Part shown: positions 36,786 to 47,461 of the stretch, piece after piece
Position numbering within the stretch: the stretch's first letter is position 1
Layout: every line of letters starts with the position of its first letter
Source: Panax quinquefolius
Taxonomy: Eukaryota; Streptophyta; Magnoliopsida; Apiales; Araliaceae
Direction of reading: 5' to 3'
Length of the DNA stretch: 64,000 bases
Assembly: GCA_020205615.1 (NCBI GenBank)
Contig: CM035160.1
Span: forward strand, 5,558,437 to 5,622,436
Notes under the pieces: model-generated
The model's database searches: none
The model's input: only the letters and a program-made list of their open reading frames with translations
Told to the model about the DNA's origin: nothing
Position numbers and translations under genes: made by a program

Positions 36786-39700
36786 CTTATTTATTGAAGG
36801 TCACAATTGAAAAATATGTACTCGCTCCTAATTAATTCCGCACCAAAATAGTCTCATTTTCAGACCATCTTGGGAATTAATAATCCTTAATTGGTGTTTA
36901 ATTAATGATATATTCAAATACTTTATAAATGTCTTACTCTTTCATATGGCTCCATTCTATCTGATGAATTGCCTGGCATTTAGCAAAGTCCAATTTTGCA
37001 AGCTCAAGATAGATGTTGTTGTTCACGTAAGGCATTCTGGTTGATAAAATGCGTAGCTTAATTAATTTCTTACACAATACTTAATTAAATACATACATTC
37101 AAAATTAAATTAAATTATAACTTCCTTAAGTATCACCATTTTGGGTTGGGTTGGATTGGGTTGGGTTGGGTTGGGTTAGTAAAAATAGTGGAACAGAGAA
37201 CTTTTTTTTTTAAGACTTCACACTAGTTGAGCTAAAGTTTCGGTTAATTAGTAGTTTTATGGGTTTTGACATATTTATACGCGCGTACAACTGTAGGGGT
37301 GTGCAATCGATTTTTACCGGCCCGAACTAGACCGATACTCTTCATAATTTAATCTGAGTTTTATTTATCAATGGGTAGACTATATAAAACAAATTACTAT
37401 TTGAGCATGACCATGTATTTCATAGTCTTACTCAATCAAAAGGCCTATGAATATCACCCATAATATATAGGAGGGTTAAATTCCATCTATATCATTCATA
37501 TTCCTTACACGATTCATGATGTAGCCAATAATCACTTTTATTGTCCACCCTATTAAAGGTGACTTTTGATGATATCAAAGTACATAAATTTCCGTGTACT
37601 AATAATATAGTGATTTCAGGTCGGAGGATCATTACATCATTGTCACTATGAGAATCACTAATGATACTTTGTATAATGCTCCACGTAGAATTCTCATGGT
37701 GGGTCTGTCCAGTACATCGTTCTCTAACATGTACCTATGCATAATTGACTCAATATCTCATATATTTATTACCAATGAGATTTGGTCATTAGTCAATCCA
37801 CATACTAGTCTCAATGTATCATTGTTGTCCCATTAACAATGATATTCGACTAGGAACATTTAAGAGCAATGATACTAATTGTAATTATATAATCTCATGT
37901 TCAATCACATACTTGAAGCTATATAATTTGTATCACTATTCTAAGGACTTTTATTATGCTAACATTTATATAACGCAGTAAATAAAATCATAATAAAATA
38001 ATTCATTTATTCAATCAAATATAATATCAAAAATGTTAAGCAATTATATCAAATAATTGGTCTCTAGGGCATAAACTCTAACACCTTATTTATAGTACTC
38101 TTTCTAATTCATTCCTATTATGGATTAGAAACAATTTATTCTCTTAATCAAATTAGAGATCACATCTTCTTATATTGGTCACAACCAGGATCATATCTCC
38201 TTGTCATATCTCTTTGTCTTTGTCACCAACCAATCTAACAAGTAAATCATTTTTCAACTTGGATCACACCTGTATAGGCCCAATAAGCATGTTGGACCAC
38301 CTTTTTACCTAAAATGTTAAACTAATTATTAGGTTGAGACTCTACTATACTTATTAACTCATCTATACTCTTGAATTTATCCGATGCTGAATTCATGTGA
38401 AATATCTCAACAATCTTCACCTTTCAGTTGAATACCATCACAAGTATCATATTAGAATAGTCACACCTTCTTTATATCCGTCAAAAGTCATGCTCGACTT
38501 TTCTACCACTCCACCACGCCAAATGTTAAACGTGGGAGTATAATATTCTTGCTCCTTGTGAATCCTTCACTTTGAGCAGCTTCCAAAAGTCATCCCGAGC
38601 CCGTTCCATTCGGCTCAAACCATGCTTCAGCGCGTAGTGACAAACACGTGAGTGGTCGTGCTCCACCCGACTCAGCTTTATTCGTTCCACCGCACGGACG
38701 TGGTAACACGCGACTTGTAAATGCTCCACCCTCGAATGTCAACCTGATACTAATTAGATCCATCGAACCATGCACGGGCTTTGATACCACTCATTTGTTA
38801 GGGAATTGTATGATCCATCCCATATCAATTTATCATCAATGCATCGCACACCTGTGGATATTGGACCACCTTCTAACCTAAAAGGTTAATCTATTAAGTT
38901 GAGATTTCACCATACTTATTAACGCATCTACACTTTTAAATTTATCCGATATATATAAAATTCATGTAAAATATTTCACCAATAACGATGAAAAGCTCTG
39001 ATACAAGTAAATACAAGTATTAGGCCAGAAATAATTTTTTAATTGTATTGCAAAGCTACTGTGTAGCCTGTGTACTTGGATATATTATATATAGACACAG
39101 ACCGAAAAGGTGGGGCCAGGTCAAAACGAAATTGGGCTATAGCTGGGTTGGGCCAAAACAGTCCAAGTTTTGGTGGGTTAAAAAAGTGAAGCCCAAAGTC
39201 CGTGTTTTGACGGACGGCCACCAACCGCCAATTTTTGATGGATTATGATTAAATTTTCGACGTATTTATAAATAGAAATTTAAACAGACCGAATCCGGTA
39301 TCGTCACGACAAAATGGCAATGAATTGCTTTCAAAACCTCGCGTTTTAATGAATGGATCGGGCGTACCATGACTTGGTACCAATTTTACCAAATCTAATA
39401 TACAATTATACATGACGTTCCTGTACTTGATAGCTTGCTTGATGTATACAACTGTATAATTCTAATCACATATAGATTCCTAGCTAGTATATACAATTAT
39501 ACTAATCTTGTCAAATAATTTTAATTATCAGGATATTGAGATTGGTAATTGCCATATATTTTAGGATTTGTAATCAAGAGGCGTGGACATGATTTTCATC
39601 CTTATCCATGTCATGCTCTAACTCTTTATGTAGTATTTAACTATGTATCATCTTTATATGTTGATAAGTGCCCAAAATTTTGTGGATAGGACTAAATAGC

Positions 39701-40295
39701 CAAGCGCATGCAAGTGGAAGATGTTTGTAGCCAAGTAATTAAAGCATATAGTAGCTACACATACAGCTAGGTACTCAAGTACTTGCATGTTCAAATGACA
39801 ATATTAGCTACTTAGCTAGGTTTATAACAAACATCTTTATATATATATATATATATATATGTTTGTATATACTCCCTCCGTACTAAATTAACTGTTTAAT
39901 TTTAATTTTTTAAATTAAATTATTTATTTTTAAATTAATAATTAAGATATATAAATATATTTCTAAAATTATAAAAATTAGGATTAGTAATAAATCAGAT
40001 ATACTTTCTTTTGGTTATATTCTTCACCTATATTTTAGCAAAAAATAAGTAAAAAATTAGTTTTAAAAATGGTCAATTTGACTTTTAAAAATTAAAACCT
40101 GAACAATTAATTTTAATTTGGGACGGAGGGAGTAATATTTAAGCACAGAAAAAGGTGTATATATATATATGTACCTGTACAAAGTCTTTCCAATCCAAAC
40201 ATCATCTTGCCCACCATACTGTTCCAAGTAAAAGCTCGTCTCCACACGAGGTAAGCTGGCATACCATGGGAAGTCTAGTGCGTACCCCACCTGTT

Positions 40296-40338
<43 letters not shown>

Positions 40339-43300
40339 TGGCTTGTTATGTCAAAACCTAGCTAGATATATTGAATTTTTAAAAATAATATTACTATCAT
40401 ATAAAAAGGGTCACATAATACTCACACACATGTATACTGCAGATTTTACATGTCAGGCGGGACTTATAATATATACATATGCGCATGTTAATATTATATA
40501 ATTTTTTTTATGTGATAGTAGGATTGTTGAATTTTTAATGCATGCAAACAAAATCAGGTAGCTAATGACAATTACTGATCAGTGTTCCAAATTAACAATG
40601 CATGGTGATATATATCTTCCATGTAGAACAGACAAGAATGACATAAGGATACACGTGTCCACATCTAATATCAAGTAAAATTCATCATCAACTGAATTCA
40701 GTTTATTCTTATAATAGACTATTTAAAATAATTTTAGTTCATATAATCTCATCATATTTTATTGCGTCTTTGTAGTGGTTGGCTGGTTGCTATGCTATAT
40801 ACGGTAAGCACTAAGCAGGGTCATATATATATATATATATATATATAGTGTCTCTCCTTAATTAGCCCCACCTAGCTATTTTTCATTATGTTATAAGAAG
40901 ATAATGTCTAACGACAATATTGGAGTATAATTTAAAATAGGCCATTGAGAGTGGACTCTCATACTGAAGTTACACAGCAATCTCTTGAAATAGGTCATTT
41001 AGAGTGGACTATAACTATAATGTTAAGTGTCGCTTTTCGAAATTGGGGTAAATTTGAGGGATCCAAAGTGTATTTAATTTTTAAAAAATTGTTTCATTTT
41101 GTAAATATTTAAAGTATTAATTAAAAATGTTTTTTTATTTTGTATTTATTTTTAAATATAATATAACAAAATTATGATAATAAACTTGAGAATATTAACT
41201 CATTTTACGTGACTCAATATATAAGAAGATTTTTTTATGAGAAAAAAAAATTAATTAGAACTCTTTTTGTTGAAAAGTATTTTTGAATATACACTAACTA
41301 GTAATAGTATTGATAATATATAGTTGGCCTCAAATAGTGAATAACAATTATTCAACCAACAAAAGACTATGTTATTTCAGCATTAAAATTTTAGTACTCC
41401 TATTAATTAAGTAGTACCTCGCCTGGTAAGTCCTTGGTTATTATCCACTTATCTAGGAGCTGCTTGGCAACTTGTTTTTCTCTCAAGAACTCGGACGAAA
41501 ACTTTTTGGCATCCTCAAGTACTTTTTCTCCTGGGAACATTAACTGAGAAGCTCTAAACAGGTTAAACATTCCGGTCACCGCCTGATTCGACTGTCCGGC
41601 AAAGCAAAAGAACTCCCCGTTATTCTCAAAATTCCGAAATACATCTGCCCAAACAAACAAAGAAGCACTAGTCTAAATTAGATCATATATTGCAAATTTT
41701 ACAAGAGACCGACTATATATTTGCACAAGTGTTCCTGATGTTTTTACGTGTTAATTTTCCTCAAATAGATCGACATGGGACTGATCTTACTCTTGTATAT
41801 ATGTGAAGAAATTATGTGAAAATATTGACCGTACATGTCCCATTTAATTTAATACCGTCTTTTTTCCACTTCATACTTCCAAAGAGGTATAAAATATTAT
41901 ATTACAGAATTTCATTTGTCATTTTTAGGAGAATCAAGAATTGCTATAGAAACATTTAATTAGGAAAATGATACTTTTAGCTTAATATTTACCATTTAAG
42001 TACAAATATATATACAATATTTTGTGTTGCACATGGTGCACCTATTATAGCAACGTCTATCTTGAAAATATCATTAACCTTTAGTTGAGCATATATATAT
42101 ATATATATATACTTTTCCCCAAATTCCCACCATACATAACAAACTTTAATGACAAAATATTTTTAGAAGAAAAATGAATTTAAGTCTTTATTAATGTTGT
42201 GTGTGAACTAACCTTGAGAAACCTCATAACCGTGCAATCTTAGAAGCCGAAAACCCATAGCAGTGTCATCAATATCATGAACCCTTGAATTTCTAGCCCA
42301 GCAGATTCCTTGTTTTGTCCAATAGCTGAACATTTTTATATTTCCATAATTATGTACGTACGTACGTATATAGGAGGGATGACAAAGTTTCATTTCTATG
42401 GTGTTACAAATTGAAATTAATAGTAATTATAACCTGAAGACATAATCCATACATTCTTTAATCTCCGACTGGAAATACCGCGAAATTCCCAGGCGTTGTA
42501 GCCTATCAACTACCCATATGTGCTCGAATAGGTCCACGGGGTATACATTGGGAACTGAAATATGTTTTCAACTATATATATATAAATAACTAAAAGTAAT
42601 ATATATATTAAGTAGCTAGTATTAGTATACCTCCTCCATTGAATTTTTCAACAGCTTTGGTAAGATATCTGAGGCAGTTATCATCTTTAGTGTGCATGAG
42701 TGCACAGGCAGTGGAGGAGGGAGAAAATAGAAATGAGCCATCTGAACATTGTAATTTTAGCAACTTTTCCCACTCCGGTTCTGGCATTCCTTCCAAGCTA
42801 TGGAGTAGAGTTGTGGGCACCTTATTCATTATGTCCTTTGGTATCCTATTGTATAAACACAATTATTACATGCATGTCCAAAAAAAGACTATATTTAATT
42901 ATACATAACCCTTTTTCCTAAAAGGAAATTATTTGATTGAAAGATAAGGTTACTTTTTTTTCACTTCATTATGCTAATCTAAAGGCAGCTAGCTACCAGT
43001 ACCACCAAACACTAATCATATATACATATATATAAAAGAATAAGATGATGATGATGACATGCACATACAGCTTAATTATAATACTATTATTTTTAAGGTT
43101 TGAGATTAATAGGCTAAATTAAGTTTGAGTTACGTACGTACCTTGTAAGCTTCAAATTTTTCCGCGCATAAATTTCTTGCAGGATTGGCAAATCATCTGG
43201 TACTTGAATGTCTAACATCTGAGCGATTTCCACAAGTGAAGGGAATGCAACTTCAAACCCTATCGGCATCAGCTCGATATCTTCATCTTCAAGCCTATGC

Positions 43301-43467
43301 ATATTTTCTTTAATAAACGACATCCCTATAACGTACCACAAATTAAATTAAATAACCATAATTAATTAATTAGCTTAACTAATTAATTAACACATGGATC
43401 GGACTCATTGAACACAAGTTAGATAGTACATAATACTTAAAAAAGAACATATTAATTTGTACGTACT

Positions 43468-43504
<37 letters not shown>

Positions 43505-45447
43505 TTACGTACCTCTTTCAAATTTTTGAGGATGAATATTCCATGATCTCAATGCAATTACACAAGCCAATGTATTGAGTATCCGATCATGAGACAAAAA
43601 AATCTGGTCATCCCCCCAAGAACCATCAGGGAGCTGATTATCTGCTATCCATTGAAGGCTTGAAGGGAATTGGGGAATTCCACTTCCATTAATGTCTTCC
43701 ACAAGAGCAACCCAAGCGGTATCATAAGCCGATACACTTATTTCTCCATCATCCATGGAACCAAACATTTCTCGGATTGAATCCAGATATTCCTTAATTT
43801 TATTACTTGATGAAGACAACTAGAAAATTTTGGACAATTAATTAGTAATTTTATGCATGATATATATATAAACACATACATGGCCGGATGATATATAAAA
43901 ACAAACAAAAATATATTGGAGTTTTTTTTACTATTATTATTTATCATTGTTATTGTTAGAAGGACCTTAAGATTTTCTCCTTTTGTGTCGGCTTCCAAAA
44001 TCTCAAGCCAATCTGCCACTGGTAAATCACTTTGGAAAAAGTTTGTATATTCTGCAATACATATATTTATTGTAGATTGAATGAGATCGAAGAAATTAAA
44101 ATATTTTAATATGCATTTGTGAAATTCATGCAAATAAATGAATGAAATATACTATACCTTTAGTGTGAGGTTTCGAAATAGCATTGCATTGTACACCAAA
44201 GCTGAAGTTGAACCATTTATCTTTAGCCCCAAATGACCAAAAACCTACAATTTAATTAATTTAAATAATGAATTTAAATTGTTTTCATTTGATTGACAAT
44301 ATTCATTAATTAATTACTCCCTCCGTCCAAAATTAATTGCTCAGTTTTGACTTTTTAAAGTCAAATTGACCATTTTTTAAACTAATCTTTTTACTATTTT
44401 TGCTAAAATATAGGTGAAGAGATTATAACCAAAAGAAAGTATATACAATTTATTACTAATCTCAATTTTTATAATTTTAGAAATATATTTATATATGCTT
44501 AATTATTAATTTTAAAAATAATTAATTTAACTTTAAAAAGTCAAAACTAAACAATTAATTTGAGACGGAGGTAATAACTTTTAAACTTTTAACCAAGAAA
44601 TATATAATATCACAATAGATATGGGCACGTACAATGCTAACACTCACATAAAGTTACAATTATTTGCACCACATACATATATCAATTTGCGTGTCCACCA
44701 AAAGGCAGGATTAATGTAATCTTTTTTAATTTCCATATAGGATATACTTTGGTCTCTAAATGTTTCTTTACTTTTTAGGAAAGGGCACTGGCCATGCAGC
44801 TCTCATATATTCTCTCCATTCCTAAATAAGTGTTTTTAAAGTTTTTGTACATGGATTAAAAAAATTATTTAATATTATCATTGATCAATAATTAAAATAT
44901 ATATGAAATTCCATCACTATCCCTTTATGGGAAGTTGAAAACTATTAACACCAAGGGTGATAATTTTTTGGGACAATGAGAAAAGGTATGGGTGATATAT
45001 AAAAGTAAATGGAGTAATTTATTCTCTTAGAAAATTGTAAACGACAGATAATTTAGAACAAATTTTTTCTTCCAAAATGTCACTTATTTAGAACTGGAGG
45101 GGTACAATTAACACAAGCAAATAAAGTTGTGTTTATTAGCATGGACTAATTAATATAAATAAACTTTTTTCACTACTATTTTGAAGACTCTCGTATCAAG
45201 TAAATTAAATCTTAGATTCACTGCATAATCGTGAGAAATAATTTAACATTCCACCAACAAACAAAAAGGAAGCCGCATAAGAGTAACAATTCATGTTAAA
45301 TTTCATTACTCCCCGGCCCACCTACATTTAAAGTAAACAAAATATATATGTGAAAAAACAAAATTAAAGCAATGTTGCATAAAAATAATTCTGGGATGAT
45401 GATCATAAACTAGAAATGATCATGAAAGACTTGAGCAATTTGATATC

Positions 45448-45484
<37 letters not shown>

Positions 45485-45677
45485 ATTCATAGAAAACAAA
45501 AGGTGTAATTAATTAACTAGCTAGCTATATATCAGCATGTAATTAGTCAAATATATATTTCTTACCGGGAAAAGGCTTGAGAGATTGATTTACCGACGGT
45601 GAAAATGAAGGGAATCTGGCGGTGGTCGGAGAGCATTTCAGAAGGGAAGTGGCGGTGGTGGTGTGATAGGCACTCAT
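35238..45677 (-). CDS. CPS: ent-copalyl diphosphate synthase (class II diterpene cyclase)
   Basis: Plastid enzyme converting geranylgeranyl diphosphate to copalyl diphosphate, the first committed step to gibberellins. Fifteen exons: 45,677-45,566; 44,244-44,158; 44,051-43,966; 43,819-43,513; 43,325-43,142; 42,845-42,631; 42,554-42,434; 42,325-42,213; 41,644-41,418; 40,290-40,175; 37,036-36,938; 36,727-36,470; 36,354-36,243; 35,752-35,558; 35,468-35,238. All are GT-AG and in phase, giving 820 codons, normal for the family. The ATG at 45,677 gives a Ser/Thr-rich transit peptide. SAYDTAWVALV is at residues 125-135 and the class II acid motif DIDD at 388-391. The LHS His274 and PNV Asn333 match the catalytic dyad of Arabidopsis ent-CPS (His263, Asn322), and LFEHIW His342 matches the Mg-sensitivity His331. 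I see no DDxxD, so it is monofunctional class II. ent stereochemistry and a gibberellin role are inferred from these residues. A specialised-metabolism ent-CPS is possible. Confidence 0.92.
35753..35806 (-). repeat. (TA)n microsatellite forming the CPS intron 13 acceptor tract
   Basis: About 25 TA units end directly in the TAG acceptor of intron 13, before exon 14 (TGGGAGACGTGG from 35,752). There is no pyrimidine tract between the repeat and the AG. The exon assignment is supported by the phase and by the conserved W..WLLTW sequence it gives. Confidence 0.85.
36402..36441. repeat. (TA)n microsatellite in CPS intron 12
   Basis: A TA run fills much of the 115-bp intron 12 (36,355-36,469), close to its 5' splice site on the minus strand. 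Confidence 0.8.
36738..36784. repeat. (TA)n microsatellite in CPS intron 11
   Basis: About 22 TA units lie some 10 bases upstream of the intron 11 acceptor at 36,728, read on the minus strand. Only CCCTTCATGCAG separates repeat and exon. Confidence 0.8.
37137..37187. repeat. (TTGGG)n short tandem repeat in CPS intron 10
   Basis: About eight TTGGG-type units with one variant. It resembles telomere-like or low-complexity DNA but does not match the plant telomere unit TTTAGGG. Confidence 0.7.
37300..38083 (-). mobile_element. LTR retrotransposon relic in CPS intron 10
   Basis: The minus-strand sequence starting TGTTAGAGTTTATGCCC at 38,083 and running through ATTATTGGCTACATCATGAA near 37,530 has the look of a copia-type LTR. 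No coding domain or primer site was found with it, so it is probably a solo or truncated LTR. The lower boundary is approximate. Confidence 0.45.
38240..38984 (-). mobile_element. TRIM-like small LTR retrotransposon in CPS intron 10
   Basis: Two direct repeats, about 38,240-38,412 and 38,796-38,984, share TTGAATTTATCCGAT-type and TTAGGTTGAGA-type blocks. On the minus strand the right copy is followed by TGGTATCAAAGCC (38,778-38,789), a match to the initiator tRNA-Met primer site, and the left copy is preceded by AAGGTGAAGAT, a purine-rich tract. The internal part is under 400 bp and has no gag or pol. That is the definition of a terminal-repeat retrotransposon in miniature. Copies have diverged, so LTR ends are approximate. 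Confidence 0.6.
39872..40132. mobile_element. Stowaway MITE, CPS intron 10
   Basis: Terminal inverted repeats CTCCCTCCGT and ACGGAGGGAG bound 261 bp and are flanked by TA on both sides (39,870-39,871 and 40,133-40,134). This is the Tc1/mariner Stowaway signature. A second copy in the opposite orientation lies at 44,317-44,571. Confidence 0.88.
40296..40338. repeat. (CA)n(TA)n compound microsatellite at the CPS intron 9 acceptor
   Basis: On the minus strand this reads (TA)n(TG)n followed by AACAG and the start of exon 10 at 40,290. The repeat occupies the position of the polypyrimidine tract. Confidence 0.85.
40824..40848. repeat. (TA)n microsatellite in CPS intron 9
   Basis: A run of about 12 TA units in the middle of the 1.1-kb intron 9. 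Confidence 0.7.
43469..43501. repeat. (TA)n microsatellite near the CPS intron 4 donor
   Basis: A TA run lies about a dozen bases inside intron 4 from its 5' splice site at 43,512, read on the minus strand. Confidence 0.75.
44317..44571. mobile_element. Stowaway MITE, CPS intron 1
   Basis: CTCCCTCCGT at the left, a matching but shortened GACGGAG end at the right, and TA on both sides (44,315-44,316 and 44,572-44,573). Its sequence is the reverse complement of 39,872-40,132 with small differences, so the two belong to one family and lie inverted in the same transcript. Confidence 0.85.
44811..45102. mobile_element. Degenerate Stowaway-like MITE, CPS intron 1
   Basis: The left end TCTCCATTCCTAAATAAGTG and the right end CACTTATTTAGAACTGGAGG are inverted repeats of the second common Stowaway end type. 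The interior is diverged, and the TA duplication is only partly visible. Confidence 0.55.
45452..45481. repeat. (TA)n microsatellite in CPS intron 1
   Basis: About 15 TA units near the 5' end of intron 1. Confidence 0.7.
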
Positions 45678-45790
45678 ATTTTTTACACAAATTTTGTTTG
45701 AAGGAAAAGAGCAGGGGGAAGTTGTTAAAAGGGAGGAGAGAGAGAGGGTGAGAGAGGAAACGGACAGAAGCGAATACCAATTGATCCTAC

Positions 45791-45797
45791 TTATAAA
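45791..45797 (-). promoter_or_regulatory. Probable TATA box of the CPS gene
   Basis: On the minus strand TTTATAAG lies about 115 bases upstream of the chosen ATG, which leaves room for a 5' leader of normal length. It sits beside CATGCAT, the RY core bound by seed B3 regulators. The same block occurs again at 46,215-46,237. The transcription start is inferred, not observed. Confidence 0.5.
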
Positions 45798-46116
45798 TGC
45801 ATGGGATCATCTAAATACCACTCTTGCCGCTTGAATATTAAACATACATTTTTCTTTTTGAAACATTTTATGATAAGTTTTTTTTTTAAAATATAAAATT
45901 AAATGAAATTCTTAATACGATATTATTAATATTTTAGTTAAATTAAATATTATCATATCATCATCATTACATTTTTATTACGTGTGAGGGATATGTTTAA
46001 AAAAATTCTTAGAAATGTCATTTTAAGATTATATCACTAATTGTGCAACAAAGGGACTAATTAAATTCTAGTACTACTACATATATGGTGAATTCTAAAG
46101 ATAAGTTTTTTTTTTT

Positions 46117-46185
46117 GGGCTGGGCGGGGTGGGGGTGGAGGAGTGGGGGGCGGGGGGAGGGGGGAGGAGGTGGGGAGAGAGTGAA
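46117..46185. other. G-rich purine tract upstream of CPS
   Basis: The plus strand has many runs of three to six G (GGGCGGGG, GGGGGG, GGGGGGAGGGGGGAGG) within 70 bases. It could form a G-quadruplex on the plus strand, the non-template strand being minus for CPS. It is unlike the AT-rich surroundings. Confidence 0.7.
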
Positions 46186-46214
46186 AACAGAAATGAAATC
46201 TCAATAGATTCCCG

Positions 46215-46237
46215 CTTATAAATGCATGGGATCATCT
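46215..46237 (-). repeat. Second copy of the CPS TATA/RY block
   Basis: The 23 bases here are identical to 45,790-45,812, and the neighbouring purine-rich and TACTACTC/TACCACTC sequences also match. This points to a local duplication of the core promoter, about 425 bp apart. Confidence 0.7.
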
Positions 46238-46872
46238 TAAAGTACTACTCAATTAATATTTTTTTTCTTTATATTTTTTTTCTTTAAGGAAATGCGGTAT
46301 TTGACTTTAAAATTAATTTATGATACCATTTATTAAATTTGATATAAATTTATTTAATTCTAATAAAAAACATGAATATTTTATTTTTATATTTTTATTC
46401 TTTTCCTGCTAGGTCCTCAAGATATAGTGGTAAATGGTAATGAGTATATATTTTTAGTGTTTTCCAATGTGGCAATGTCCAAAACAAGAAAAAGTAGTAA
46501 TTTATTTAGGATAGAGGGAGTATATATTAGATATCTTTATAAAGATTTTGTTGTTTAAATATATATATATATATTTGTCTTTTTCATTAATAAATGTTGT
46601 ACAGTAGTAGTAATTAATATATCACCATAAATGCTAGCTTTTTGGGTTAGCTTAGGTTGAGGTTTTGACATGCTTTAGTTTAGGTAGTTGTGTTGTTTCG
46701 GTCCAATCCTAGGTGGACGGGCGGATCATTCTTAAGCCGCAGTGGCCTGTCTTGTGCAGGAGAATAGACTGAATTAATGTACTCAGTTGGTGTTTTATAA
46801 AATTTTGTAATTAAGATTTAAATGGTTAATATATATTAATAAATTAAATTATTTGAATGAAATAGTATCTAA

Positions 46873-47209
46873 GGGGCTGTTTTATTATATTAGCCGATTT
46901 AGTCATTTAGTGTATTTGTTTCGGAAAAAAAATTAGTTTGAATGACTGAATCGGTCAACTATTCAGACGATTTGAACGGAATGGTTAAGTCCTATTTTTT
47001 TGACTGACTGATTGCGGAATGATTTTTTTTAATAATATTAACTACTATATTAATTAATATTAAATAAATTTACAACAATTTTGAATTTTTTCAAAAGTTT
47101 AAAATAATAAAAATTTATTATTCAAATGTTTCAGACATGTCAATTATAAAAAAAAAATCATTCAGATTCAGCTCATTCAGATTTATTCAGTTTTTATCAA
47201 ACAATCCCC
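46873..47209. mobile_element. Tourist-like (PIF/Harbinger) MITE upstream of CPS
   Basis: Ends GGGGCTGTTT and AAACAATCCCC are imperfect inverted repeats bounding 337 bp, with TAA on both sides (46,870-46,872 and 47,210-47,212). A 3-bp TWA duplication is typical of PIF/Harbinger MITEs. The interior has further inverted CATTCAG-type matches. Confidence 0.7.
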
Positions 47210-47461
47210 TAAATCTAAAAAACTACTTAATAACTAAAAGTGTAAAATATTTGAAAAACACTATTTGACCATTTTAACCCTCCGAGTTATTTAAAAATTT
47301 TATTTGAACTATCTTAAAACTTGAAATTGAAGGAGTATAATATTTATTGAAGCTATTTTTGTCCATAAATTTTAAATAAACTATTAAGAGACAACTCTTA
47401 ATAGTTAAGATTTGAGTTTTTGACGATTAAGAGACAAATAAAATATATCAAACAAGATTTA

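Noticed and set aside
37137..37187. Interstitial telomere repeat
   Set aside because: The unit is TTGGG, not TTTAGGG.
45562..45780. A longer open frame at the 5' end of CPS starting upstream of the chosen ATG
   Set aside because: It begins with TTG, has an in-frame TAG three codons upstream, and needs a weaker donor (GTAAAT). The ATG at 45,677 in another frame gives a transit-peptide-like sequence and joins exon 2 in phase through a GTAAG donor.
46486..46522. Another Stowaway MITE end upstream of CPS
   Set aside because: Only one end (ATTTATTTAGGATAGAGGGAG) is recognisable; no matching partner or TA pair was found.
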